Shown here: positions 20,934 through 30,894 of the stretch, piece after piece | Layout: the number at the start of each line of letters is the position of its first letter | How positions within the stretch are numbered: position 1 is the stretch's first letter | Origin: Spiroplasma sabaudiense Ar-1343 | GTDB lineage: Bacteria > Bacillota_I > Bacilli_A > Mycoplasmatales > Mycoplasmataceae | Assembly: GCF_000565215.1 (NCBI RefSeq) | Contig: NZ_CP006934.1 | Coordinates: forward strand, 558,001 to 622,000 | Direction: 5' to 3' | DNA: 64,000 bases | The notes under the pieces: generated by a model | What the model was told of the DNA's origin: nothing | What the model saw: the letters and a program-made list of their open reading frames with translations, nothing else | Database searches by the model: none | Program-made: the position numbers and the translations under genes

Positions 20934-21875
20934 TTATAAAATACTTTTGCTTGAATTAGTATTTACATATTTATTATCTTTATATGGCAAAAAACTAAAC
21001 GAATACAAGAAATCAATTAAAAGCAAAATCTTTAAAACATCATTATAGCAATGTTGACGAATTAGTTTTATATCCTTATTTAGTTCTTTATATTCGTTCA
21101 AACTGCATGTTTTATAACTGTAAAATTTTAAAGCACTACAAGAAAGTTCATAAACGTCTTTTTCTTCGTCAAAATTATATTCATTAATTTCCTTCATATA
21201 ATCAAAGAATTTTTTCAATCCTGGAAGCGCAATTGTATCTTCCCCAAATTGCCCTGGTTTTAAATAGTTTTTAACATAAAATTCCCTACCATCTTTATCA
21301 TAATTTGAAAAAGAAATTGATTGTTCTAAGGGGGGGTATATATCAAAAGAATTTAACTCTGGTAGTTGGTTTTTACTATTAAATTTAAATAAATCAATTT
21401 TTTTATTTTTAAATAACGTGTGGTACTTTGCTGCTCAATCACGAATAATTTTGTTATCATTGGTTCCCCCAGCAACAATCATCGTGCGAATTCTCTTTTT
21501 TATACAATTTGATAAAAAGCTTTTTACCATTTTTTCATACTGCAACTCAAAATCATATTTACTGTCATTATAGCCACGCTTTAAAGAGACAGATTTAATT
21601 GATTTTGTATTATCCCTTGTTGTAATTTCCTTTAGGTTACTAATAAACGAATACTGAAAAACGGTGACTACGTCCTTTCTTTCATCGTTATACAACTGAT
21701 TAAAATCATTATTACTGCGATCGTGAGAATGATTAAAAAACTCTGTATCGATTACAATTGCTGGAAATTTAATTTGAGATAAATACCCTTTTAACTTACT
21801 TTTATCAACATTAAAGAATTGATGCTCATTTAAGTAGAATTTACCATCAATTTGTGAAATTGAATGTTTTTTCAT
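20934..21875 (-). CDS. Exonuclease-like (DEDD/DUF2779-type) protein
   Basis: The 313-residue product is not one I can name. Its pattern resembles RNase-H-fold exonucleases: a beta strand with an acidic pair (PAIVIDTEFFNHSHD), a core strand (VVTVFQYSFISNLKEI), a central loop (RTMIVAGGTNDNKIIRDW) that could supply another acid, and a C-terminal HCYNDVLKILLLIDFLY. That last motif resembles the closing Cys/His-x2-3-D helix of DUF2779-type domains. There is no signal or membrane segment. ATG 21875 has AGAGAG upstream. It lies upstream of yqeG and divergent from the coiled-coil gene at 21969. The nuclease idea is inference from motif spacing only. Confidence 0.55.
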
Positions 21876-21968
21876 AATACCACACTCTCTAAATAAATAA
21901 TAACAAAAAATTTTAACTTTTTTAAAGTAATATGTTATAACATTTAAGTAAGAATATGAGGAATAAGC

Positions 21969-22838
21969 GTGGGAAATGAAGAAAAACAAATTAATTTAAA
22001 AACTTTTTTAGATAAAGTCGGTTTAGTTTGATTTAGAAAAAATTTGGCAAGAAAAATTGAAGTTTTTAGACTTGATTTTTTAGAAGCATCAAATGAAAAA
22101 AGTGATAATCCATTTACCCCTCCAACAGTACTACCAATTACAACGCAATCAATTGATAATGTTACTGGTGAGTTCAAGGACTTGTTGGCTGAAATGGATT
22201 CAATTGATGAAGTCCAAGATTTTGCAAATAAGAGTAATAATATTTTTGAGTTAACTAATATGTTTGCAAATCAGGGATCAAATAAATATGCGGAAAACCT
22301 GATGCAAGAATTGATGGATAATCAAATTGAAATTGAATCGCTGGTTGTAAAAGTTCAGATTGAAACAATTTTTAAAATACTTTTAAAAAGCTTAGAAATG
22401 ACTAATGAAATAGCTAAAAAAATTGGTGAAGAAACTTCAATTAGATTAGTGGATATTGATGATTTAAAATACTTAATTAATTTGAGCATCAAGAAATCAC
22501 TAGATAGTTTTGATGTTTGAATAAGTAAGAATTATCAAGAATTAGAGCACTTTAAAGAAGAGCTAAAATCATTAAAAGAAAATGAATTTGATTATGAAAA
22601 AAATCTTCAAAATGCCGAGATTATCGTGCTTTACTTTAAACAATTTAAAATTAAAGAAGTAACTCAAGATTTTGAAAAAAGCGCTTCAGAAAATGAGCTA
22701 AAAATTAACCAAAGCTCTGCTGACAAATTTATTAACTTTACTGAAGGAGCTCAACTTGCAAGCGATATAAAAAATAAATTGGATTTAGCTATTGAAATTC
22801 TTAAAGAATATAATAAATTAAAAAACATAAAAAAATAA
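21969..22838 (+). CDS. Coiled-coil protein of unknown function, 289 residues
   Basis: GTG 21969 follows GAGGAATAAGC and opens the longest frame; no ATG fits. The protein is hydrophilic and helical, with long Glu- and Lys-rich coils from about residue 170 (YQELEHFKEELKSLKENEFD). A Pro-rich linker (NPFTPPTVLPITTQS) lies near residue 43. No membrane span or signal is present. UGA-Trp occurs at codon 21 and near 22518. It is alone on the plus strand and ends in a hairpin at 22837. It starts divergently from the exonuclease-like gene, 93 bases away. I do not recognise it. Confidence 0.75.
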
Positions 22839-22868
22839 CTAGTTCTCTTGTCAGGTACTAGTTTTTTT
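22837..22868 (+). terminator. Short hairpin with T run after the coiled-coil gene
   Basis: AACTAG (22837-22842) pairs with CTAGTT (22858-22863) and is followed by TTTTT. It begins at the stop codon. Confidence 0.6.
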
Positions 22869-22880
22869 ATATTTAAATTA

Positions 22881-23738
22881 CTAAACGCTGGTTATTGAAT
22901 AATTGGCTTTGATGTTATTGGCTTTTGTAATTAACTTTACGGTAAAGCCCTTTTCGTTTTCTAAATTCTCATCATCCTTGAAAACAAATTTTTCAATTTC
23001 TATCGAATTGTCAATCCCTAATTTTTCAGCAGCCAACTCATAATTTTTTATAATTTCTTCAATATCTGATTTGCTTGTTATAATTTCAAACTCGTTAATT
23101 TTTTCTTTATTTTTTATTTTTAAAGAATTGTCAATTGAGTTAACCAAAATAGAATTTATAAAATCAAAAACTTTTCCAGAACTAGCCAAATAGTAATTAT
23201 CAGTTGTCATGAAATCCAATAAAATTTTACCGGTTTTTTTTCAGCCATTTGAAATAGTTAAGGCCATAACAGTTTTTACTTGAACTTGAGGCTCTAATTT
23301 CTCATCTTCAAAATTAAAAAATAAATCTTCTACAAAACTATTTTCTAATGTTAAAGTTATTCCAGTAAAGTCATAGATATAAGCGGCTTCATTGACTGGT
23401 TTTACATTGCTTGCTTTTGCCAAATCTGAAATAAATTGTTGATTTTTATTATTTAGAGCCTTAAAATCTGATTCGCTAATTCGCCCATCTTGAATTAAAA
23501 AAACCCCAATGTTTGTTTCAAAATTTGAGTGATAAAAATATTTATTCTTAATGGTTAAATATTCAAAAATAATTGGCTCTAATTTTTCAGAAGACCTTTT
23601 GTACAATAAATCGATTACATCTGAATCAGCCTCAGATGAGACAGAAACCAATTCATCAACGGCTTCGCAAGAAACACTTAAAGCAGAACTTGTTAATAAA
23701 GTCACCGAAAACCAAATACTATATAACATCTTTTTCAT
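22881..23738 (-). CDS. Prolipoprotein, function unknown, 285 residues
   Basis: ATG 23738 follows GAGGTTTAAA, a good ribosome site. The leader MKKMLYSIWFSVTLLTSSA ends in LSVSC, a usable lipobox, so the product is probably an outer-surface lipoprotein. The mature protein has mixed alpha/beta character (YIYDFTGITLTLENSFVEDL, then DNYYLASSGKVFDFINSILV). A UGA-Trp lies at 23241 and the stop is UAG 22881. Its start overlaps the end region of the upstream lipoprotein gene, whose stop is at 23740, so the two are coupled. I recognise no family. Confidence 0.8.
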
Positions 23739-23739
23739 T

Positions 23740-24720
23740 TTAAACCTCGTTTTCAATAATCATGTTTTCAAAATAAATTTTATCGATTAAGCTTTCTTCA
23801 ACTTGAATCATTGAATTTATTTCTATAACATTTTCTTCGCTTAAAGAATAAACTATTTCATTTTTATAATTAAAAAACATTGTCAAAAAATCGTTTATGT
23901 CTTTACATAATTTATTAAAGTTTTCTTCAACATTACTTGTATTACCATTAACAATTATTTTTAGCGAGTTTGAAACATCGTCAAATTCAAAAACTGAATT
24001 AAAATTTTCCAATTCAATTTGTTTATCATTAACTTGCTGATTGATTAGAAAATCTATGGCTCTTTTAAAAAACTTTTTATCTATTGGTTCATTTTCAATA
24101 ATTTCAAATCAATAGTTATCAAAATGATTTTGATCTTTTTTTAATTCCAAGTAGTTATGCGATGTCAAAAAAAAGCTTTTGTTTTCTTGATCTTTCAATG
24201 AAATCGAAAAATTTTGCACGTTTGTTTGGTTTAAGATTTCAGAATTTGAAAAATCATACCTAACAAGAAAATCGCTATTTCCCAAATAATCTTGATTTGG
24301 AATAACTTGAAATTGTTTGGCAATTTCATCAATTGCATTTTGAACCATTTTTTTTAGTGCAGGTGAATTTTCTCCACCAGCTTCACGATAAATTTCATTA
24401 GTTACCTTAATTCCTAAATATTTTGAATCATCAAAAATTAATGCTTCGTTATTATATGAAAAACTTTTTCAATCACGACTAAGACTTACTTGATCAAATA
24501 ATTCTGTAGCTTCAAAATTTCTTGAATTTGAAAAATTATCTAATTTTTTTTCATAAATTTTTCATGACTGAAAACCAGGAAATATTAAACTAAATGCATT
24601 TTTAAAATTTTTTATATTGTCTTGATTTTCTTCAACCGGATCAAAACTACAAGCAACAGCTTGTAATGAGAGACCAACTATCAAATTTGTTGCTAAAAAT
24701 AAACTAAGTATTTTTTTCAT
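23740..24720 (-). CDS. Prolipoprotein, function unknown, 326 residues
   Basis: ATG 24720 follows TTAGGAGTCAAGAA. The leader MKKILSLFLATNLIVGLSLQ ends in AVACSF, a typical Mollicutes lipobox. The mature part is rich in Asn, Phe and Glu, with IYEKKLDNFSNSRNFEATEL near residue 55. UGA-Trp codons include that at 24109. Its 3' end abuts the next lipoprotein gene, and its start lies 16 bases from the end of the tail frame described at 24737-24903. The pair looks like a surface-protein operon. No family recognised. Confidence 0.8.
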
Positions 24721-24736
24721 TTCTTGACTCCTAATA

Positions 24737-24903
24737 TTAAAAAAATCGATTCACTGATATGGAACTTGATATATAACTTGCATAAAGCTCAAAATTACTT
24801 CTCGGAAAGTTTATGTAACCATCATTAAAATTTATTGTTATAAATAACAAGCTCATTAGTAAAAAATTAGATTGAGGATTCAATCATTCTTCAAAATTTT
24901 TTT
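24737..24903 (-). other. Protein-like tail in the +1 frame after an A8 run
   Basis: In the frame reached by one added A, this stretch reads ILEKNFEEWLNPQSNFLL, then FITINFNDGYINFPRSNFEL, with one UGA-Trp, to a UAA at 24737. That stop is 16 bases before the next ATG and one base before the TTAGGAG ribosome site, the spacing of a real operon junction. It is either the lost 3' end of the gene above or an expressed tail reached by slippage. Confidence 0.5.
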
Positions 24904-25209
24904 CTAAAATTTTTTTTCATTTAAAGTACTTGCAATAAAATCGCGAAACAACAAAATCCCCTTTTTTAAATGATTTTCCTTTATCCAAATGTAAATATCT
25001 TCTTTTAAAAATTCATTAATATTTTGGTCGATTATAGTCGAATCAAATACTTTTGAAATATTTGACAACGCTTCATAGTAGCTTCGAAAAATAATTTTCT
25101 CTTCAATTATTGAATCATTTGAGTTTTTATGTTTAATTAAAACAAAAAAAGAATTTTCAGGAAAGTTAATTTTAGATAAATTCTTTGACACTAAATTAAT
25201 TTTATCCAT
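24904..25209 (-). CDS. Hypothetical protein, 101 residues, probably cut short by a frameshift
   Basis: ATG 25209 has the strong ribosome site GAGGTAAAT; the earlier in-frame GTG at 25236 is less likely. The protein reads MDKINLVSKNLSKINFPENS, then FFVLIKHKNS, IIFRSYYEALSNISKVFD and IWIKENHLKKGILLFRDFIA, ending TLNEKKF at a UAG. The stop comes right after a run of eight A. Adding one A would carry the frame on into a further 55 or so codons ending at 24737. The first gene of the lipoprotein cluster; no signal peptide and no family recognised. Confidence 0.6.
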   Translation of the reverse strand: MDKINLVSKNLSKINFPENSFFVLIKHKNSNDSIIEEKIIFRSYYEALSNISKVFDSTIIDQNINEFLKEDIYIWIKENHLKKGILLFRDFIASTLNEKKF

Positions 25210-25310
25210 ATTTACCTCAACATTATTATTATACACAATTAATTTGATAATGAAATTTACAAAATTAATTTTAATTGAGTTAAAATAAATAGAAGAAAGA
25301 AGGTATCAAA

Positions 25311-25808
25311 ATGAAGAAAGCTCTTCTAATAGTTGATTTTCAATATGATTTTGTAAATCCAAACGGTAGTTTGTTCGTTCCTGGAGCTGATAAGATTGGG
25401 CCCTATATCGAATCATTAATGGATGAATTCAAGGGCAACGATAATATAATAATTGCTTCAAAAGACTGACACCCAAGTAACCACTACTCTTTTAAACAAT
25501 GAGGAAATCATTGTGAACAAGGTAAAATTGGATCAGAATTAGTTTTGAACTTAGAAAAAATTGATTATACGATTTTAAAGGGTCAAGATGAAAATATTGA
25601 AAGTTATAGCGCTTTTTTTGATGAAAAAGGCAACTCAAACGGTTTAAATGAACTACTTCAAAAACTAAAAATTATTGAAATTACAATAGTTGGAGTTGCA
25701 ACCGACATTTGTGTTGCAAATACAGTTTCAAGTGCTGTGAAGTTGGGTTATAAAACGAATTTAGACTTAAACGGCTGTGCAGGGTTTAATAATATCTTAA
25801 CTTTATAA
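25311..25808 (+). CDS. pncA: Nicotinamidase / pyrazinamidase-like isochorismatase
   Basis: Nicotinamidase hydrolyses nicotinamide to nicotinate for NAD salvage. The 165-residue protein has the catalytic Asp in ALLIVDFQYDFVNPNG, the metal ligands in SKDWHPSNHYSF (Trp from UGA), a Lys in TILKGQDEN, and the catalytic Cys in VGVATDICVANTVSSAVKLG. The order and spacing fit the PncA type. ATG 25311 follows AGAAGG. The gene ends in a long perfect palindrome and then a shared terminator. Confidence 0.9.
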
Positions 25809-25833
25809 AATATTTAAATATTTTATAAAGTTA
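25798..25833. repeat. 36-bp perfect palindrome over the pncA stop codon
   Basis: Positions 25798-25815 (starting TAACTTTATA) are the exact reverse complement of 25816-25833, with no central spacer. The pncA TAA at 25806 lies in the left arm. It could form a cruciform or a stem in the mRNA, or be a dyad binding site. Confidence 0.85.
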
Positions 25834-25845
25834 TAATGAACTAAT

Positions 25846-25878
25846 AAAAATCCCATTCAAAAGATGAATGGGATTTTT
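25846..25878. terminator. Bidirectional terminator between pncA and arcC
   Basis: AAAAATCCCATTCA (25846-25859) pairs perfectly with TGAATGGGATTTTT (25865-25878) around a five-base loop. A and T flanks make it work for both pncA and the convergent arginine deiminase operon. Confidence 0.92.
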
Positions 25879-25897
25879 ATTTTATAATATAGTAAAT

Positions 25898-26830
25898 TTA
25901 GTTATTTATTTTAGTTCCGCTAATTCCTTTAATAACATCGGCAACTTTTTCTAGATTTCCAATTACTGCAACATTTTTTGAGCTTTGTTTTACAAAACTT
26001 ATGGCAGCTTCTACTTTTGGCAACATACTTCCCGAAGCAAACTGATTATCCAAAATATATTTTTCCAATTCTGCAACTTTAATATTGGTTAATTTCTCTT
26101 GGTTTGGTTGGTTGAAATTAATCATAATATTATCAACAGCAGTTAAAATTATTAGTTGGTCAGCGCCAATTAACTCCGCCACTTTTGCCGCAGCAAAGTC
26201 TTTATCAATCACAGCGGCAATTCCAGTTAGACTTTCATTTTCTTTGAAAACCGGAATTCCACCCCCACCAGCTGCAATAGGGATAAATCCACTATCAACA
26301 AGACTAATTAAAATATCCTTTTCAACAATATCGATTGGTTTTGGAGAAGCAATTACCCTTCTTCACCCTCTTCCTGAATCCTCTTTCATATTTCAATTAT
26401 TTTCCTTTGAAAGTTTGTCAGCCATTTCTTGATCATAAAATGATCCTATTGGTTTTGATGGATTTTTAAAAGCTAAATCATTTTTATCAACTAAAGTTTG
26501 GGTAATGATACTTACAACACTCTTTTTAATTTTTCTATGATTTAACTCATTTTTTAAAGCTTGCTGCAAGTGATACCCAATATATCCTTCGCTCATACTT
26601 CCACATTCAGGAAAATCCACAACAGGAGATTTAGAATCGGTTTTATGTGCAATATCAAACCCCAAATTAATCATTCCAACTTGTGGACCATTTCCGTGAA
26701 CAATTACTAATTGATTGCCAGAGGCTATAATGTTTGCTAAATGCTTAGCGGTATTTTTAACAATTTGTTTTTGTTCTTCAGGACTATCACCAAGTGCATT
26801 TCCCCCAATTGCTACAACAATTTTGCTCAT
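25898..26830 (-). CDS. arcC: Carbamate kinase
   Basis: Carbamate kinase makes ATP from carbamoyl phosphate, the energy-yielding last step of arginine deiminase metabolism. The 310 residues show VVAIGGNALGDSPEEQ, VIVHGNGPQVGMINLGFDIA, DFPECGSMSEGYIGYHLQQA, SGFIPIAAGGGGIPVF, AVIDKDFAAAKVAELIGADQ and LTAVDNIMINFN, then FASGSMLPKVEAAISFV, all typical for ArcC. UGA-Trp lies at 26393. It is the last gene of the operon, preceded by a strong hairpin, and it starts with AAGGAGACATTTAAA upstream. Confidence 0.96.
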
Positions 26831-26854
26831 TTTTAAATGTCTCCTTTATTAAAA

Positions 26855-26884
26855 AAATATCACACACAATAGTGTGTGATATTT
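26855..26884 (-). terminator. Terminator-like hairpin between the antiporter and arcC
   Basis: A 13-bp perfect stem (26855-26867 with 26872-26884) encloses a four-base loop and is followed on the minus strand by seven U. Only about 20 bases lie between the U run and the arcC ATG, so there is little room for a separate promoter. It may set a lower arcC level by partial termination. Confidence 0.8.
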
Positions 26885-26892
26885 AATTTATT

Positions 26893-28479
26893 CTAAAATA
26901 TCGGTGATGGTAGTAATGAACCAACACTTAATAATACAATTGAAATTAATACAGTTCCTAGTATATAAATTCAAGCACCTTTAAATAGTTTTGAATATTC
27001 AATTTTGGCAATTCCCAATGCGCCCATAACTACTCCAGAAGTTGGAGTAAATAAATTTAAAGTTCCTGAGGCAAATGAAAATGCAGTAATTGAACCACTA
27101 GCAGCTCCTAAACCAATCCCTCCAGCTACTGGTCCTCACAATGGGAAAATTGCTGTTGCAAATCCAGAAGTTGACGGTATTAAGAATGATAATGGCAAGA
27201 ATATTAAGAACGAAATTAAAACAAAACTAATTTGGTTTAATCCACCCAGTCCACTTGAAATACCTGAAATTATTAGAGTTTGTAGGCCGCTTGTGCTCAT
27301 AATGAAACTAAGTCCAGCTGCTACTGCAATTACCAAACAAACTCCCAACATATCTTTGCTTCCTACAATGAATCCATCAACATAATCCTCTTCACCTTTT
27401 CAGTCTATTAAAGCAATAATTAACGAACTTATGATGAAGAAACAAGCTACTTCAGCAAGACCACCTTCACCAAATCCAGGAATTAAACCCGATAGGAAGA
27501 AAACATTTTTGTTGAATCATTCTCCAGCATCAGCGGCACCTGTGCCCCCGATAATGCTATCTCATCCCACTAAATATAAAATCATAATTAAAAATGTAAT
27601 TAAAAAGACTACAAGTGATCCGATTCTTTTTTTGGTAAATTTAACTTGCTCAACAGATTCGCCAAGGAAGAAAATTTTGTCTTTTTCAGCTGTCTCAAAA
27701 ACTACTGATTTTTGAGGATTTTTTTTAACACGATTTGCGTATCACATAATAAATCCTATTGTAAATAATGTAAATATAATTCAACTTATTCAACGGAAAG
27801 CCATCCCTGTACTTGTTGTTAATTGATCCACACCCGATGTGTCAACAGCCAAGCCAATTAAGAATGGATTGACTGTGGATGCAACAACTCCGGTTCCTGC
27901 ACCAAACAAAACTATCATTAAAGCTGTAAAGCTATCAAATCCAGCTGCTATCATTAGCGGAATAACAATCATATAAAATCCTAAAGTCTCTTCTGCCATA
28001 CCATAAGTAGATCCACAAAAACTAAAGAAAGTAACTAGAACGGGAATTACTCAAATTGCATTTTTACCTAATTTTCTAGTAATTGATTGAGTAAAAGCTT
28101 CCAAAGCTTTAGTTCTCATTACAATGTTTAAGAATCCTCCTAAACATATAATAAAAATAATAATTTCAGCTTTATCAACAAATCCTTTTGTCATTGCTAG
28201 GAAAATATCAAATAAACCTGTTCCTTTTACATTTTGAGTTATAGTTTCTCATTCATTTGGAATTGGATTACCAGATCCATCTGACTCCCAAGCTATTGGA
28301 CGTCTTAAATCGTAAGTTCACCCCGAGAGACTCCCGATTCATGTGAATATAACAACAACCAATAAAATGAAAAATAATATCGTAAATGAAGTTGGCATTT
28401 TAAATTTAAATTTTTTGCCAGGCTTCGAATTTTTATTTGCTTCAAATTCCGCAGATACCTTTTTTTCTTTACTTGTCAT
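26893..28479 (-). CDS. YfcC-family antiporter, probable arginine/ornithine exchanger
   Basis: The 528-residue protein is polytopic, with about 12 membrane segments such as TSFTILFFILLVVVIFTWIG, IIIFIICLGGFLNIVM and FYMIVIPLMIAAGFDSFTAL. It matches the YfcC/C4-dicarboxylate-carrier-like family: FFSFCGSTYGMAEE and VVASTVNPFLIGLAVDTSGV, a conserved helix-break region, and PSTSGFATAIFPLWGPVAG near the end. UGA supplies several Trp. It lies between argF and arcC, so exchange of arginine for ornithine is likely, as in other Mollicutes; it is not of the APC-type ArcD family. The start has AGAAAGG upstream; the stop is UAG 26893. Confidence 0.86.
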
Positions 28480-28563
28480 AAAAAACCTTTCTATCTTAAA
28501 CGGATATAGTGCTTATTTTAAACAATAATCGCTTAAATTAATAGTTTTTTACTAAATTTTTTA

Positions 28564-29559
28564 TTAATTTCCAATCATTGCTACCATTACGGCTTTAATC
28601 GAATGAACACGATTTTCAGCTTCTTCAAATACTACTGAATTTTTAGATCTGAATACTTCATCTGTAACTTCCATTTCTTTCAAGCCAAATTTATCAAAAA
28701 TATCTTTTCCAACTTCTGTATTTAAATCATGGAAAGCTGGTAAACAGTGCATAAACAAAGCATTGCTTTTAGCTAGTTTCAATAATTCACTATTAATTTG
28801 ATATGGTTTTAGTTCTTTAACACGGCTTTCTCAAACCTCTGCGGGTTCTCCCATTGAAACTCAAACATCAGTATATAAAACGTCAGCATCCTTAGCTGCC
28901 AATTTAGCATCCTCTGTAAACTCAATTTTTGCACCAGTTTCTTTTGCGATTGCTTGACATTCTTTCACCAATGCATCTTCTGGTCAATATTTTTTTGGAG
29001 CAGCTGCCACAAAATGCATTCCCATTTTAGCGGCACCAATCATTAGTGAATTACCCATGTTATTTTTAGCATCTCCAAAAAATACTAATTTCTTACCTTT
29101 AAGTTCTCCACGCTCTTCAATAATTGTCATAAAGTCGGCTAAAATTTGGGTTGGGTGGTATTTATCAGTTAGTCCGTTAAATACTGGAACCCCTGCATGC
29201 TCAATTAAAATTTCTACATCTTCTTGTTTATAACCGCGGAATTCAATTCCATCATACATTCTTCCTAAAACTTTAGCAGTATCCTCAACTGATTCTTTTT
29301 TACCCATTTGCGATCCGCTTGGACCTAAATAAGTAACTCTTGCCCCTTGGTCTAAAGCGGCAACTTCAAAGGCACAGCGAGTTCTAGTTGAATCTTTTTG
29401 AAATAGTAGACAAATGTTTTTTCCAGTTAATTTAGGAATTTCGTTGCCTGCATATTTAGCACGTTTTAGATCTCTTGCTAAATCTAATAAATATCTAATT
29501 TCTCTTGGTGAGAAATCAAGTAAAGTTCTTAGACTTCTTCCTCTTAAATTTAATGCCAT
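28564..29559 (-). CDS. argF: Ornithine carbamoyltransferase, catabolic
   Basis: In this pathway the enzyme converts citrulline and phosphate to ornithine and carbamoyl phosphate. Motifs are complete: [20 protein letters not shown] (the carbamoyl-phosphate loop), [45 protein letters not shown] and [20 protein letters not shown]. The 331-residue length is normal. UGA-Trp occurs at 28984 and later. It lies 28 bases downstream of arcA and 84 bases upstream of the antiporter gene. Catabolic arcB-type function is inferred from the operon. Confidence 0.96.
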
Positions 29560-29587
29560 ATTTTTTCTCCTTGCTTTTGATTGTTTG

Positions 29588-30772
29588 TTAAATATCTTCT
29601 CTAATTAATGGCATTGTCATACATCTTGGACCACCACGTCCACGAGATAATTCACTACTTGGTGTTGTAATTACTTCGACTCCAGCTTTTCTTAATAAAT
29701 CAATGGTTACTCAATTTCTCTCGTAAGCAATAACTTTCCCTGGAGCAATTGTAATTACATTGGTTCCATCATTTCACTGTTCTCGTCCAGCAGCGATTTC
29801 ATCTTCTCCACCACACTTAATCAGTTTAACCTCATGACCAATAGTTTTGCTTAAAAAACTAACCAAAGAATCTTTAATTTCTTTTTTACCTTCTTTGGTT
29901 ACTTCAAAAATTTTAAATTCACTAATTGCGTCAAAAATTAGTGGGTGCACAATAAATTTATCAAAATCAATATTTGTAAATACTGTATCTAAATGCATAT
30001 AACTTCTTGTTTTTGGTAAATCTAATACAATAATTTTTTTAAATGTTTCTTCACCCTTAAATAAGTTTTTAGCCAATCTGTCAACGGCCTCATGACTTGT
30101 TCTTTGCGAAACTCCAATAATTAAAGTTTCGTGATTTAAAACTAGGATATCTCCACCTTCAATATAATCTTCATATTCTCTTTGATAAACTTTTTCTACA
30201 TTTCCTTTATAGTCTTTGTGGTTATCAAAAACAAAATCAGGGAAAATAGTTTCTCGGTTTCTAGTTTCACTTCACATTTTATGAATTGTCACCTTATTAC
30301 CAACAGAGGCAAAAGGATCACGTTGGAATAAAACGTTTGGTAGTGGATCTGCGATAAATGGATACTCTGATTTATCTTGTTGATCTAGCTCAATTTTTTT
30401 TGTTCCCCCAATCATTTGTTTAACCATTTCTAGATTATTCATTTTTGATAAAAATTGTTTAAAGTCGCTGATGTATTTTTTATCAACTTTAGCTTCACTA
30501 ATAAACTTATCAATAAAACCCTCTCTTAAACCTGGATTTTGGTCCAAGGCTTCAGCTGTCAAATTTTCTATGTATTTAACAATAATGCCATTATCCCGCA
30601 TAATTTGTGTAAATTTATCATGCTCCTCTTGGGCTACTTTTAAAAATGGAATATCATCAAATAGCAACCTATCTAATAAATTTGGTGTTAAATTTTCGAC
30701 TTCATTTCCTGGTCGATGTACTAAAACCTCTTTTAGTTTTCCTATTTCTGAAAATACGTTAATTTTACTCAT
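29588..30772 (-). CDS. arcA: Arginine deiminase
   Basis: Arginine deiminase converts arginine to citrulline and ammonia. The 394-residue protein has [56 protein letters not shown] (the FTRDPF-type motif), [33 protein letters not shown] (catalytic His) and [13 protein letters not shown] (nucleophilic Cys near the C-terminus). UGA-Trp codons occur at 30272 and 29774. The first gene of the operon, with a very strong ribosome site (TTAAGGAGGGAAATA). A promoter should lie in 30773-30894. Confidence 0.97.
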
Positions 30773-30894
30773 TTATTTCCCTCCTTAATTTTTAAAGATG
30801 TCTTCATTACTCACCCCCATTTATTCTTATTATTGCACTTTAAAATTTAAAAACAATAATTTTATGGAAATATTTCTATTTTTTTAATTATATA

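Noticed and set aside
26855-26884. An insertion-sequence end
   Set aside because: No transposase or matching opposite end nearby; the stem and U run fit a terminator.
27005-27715. Plus-strand frames rich in Pro and Lys opposite the antiporter gene
   Set aside because: They have no ribosome site and are the reverse strand of a well-supported membrane protein gene.
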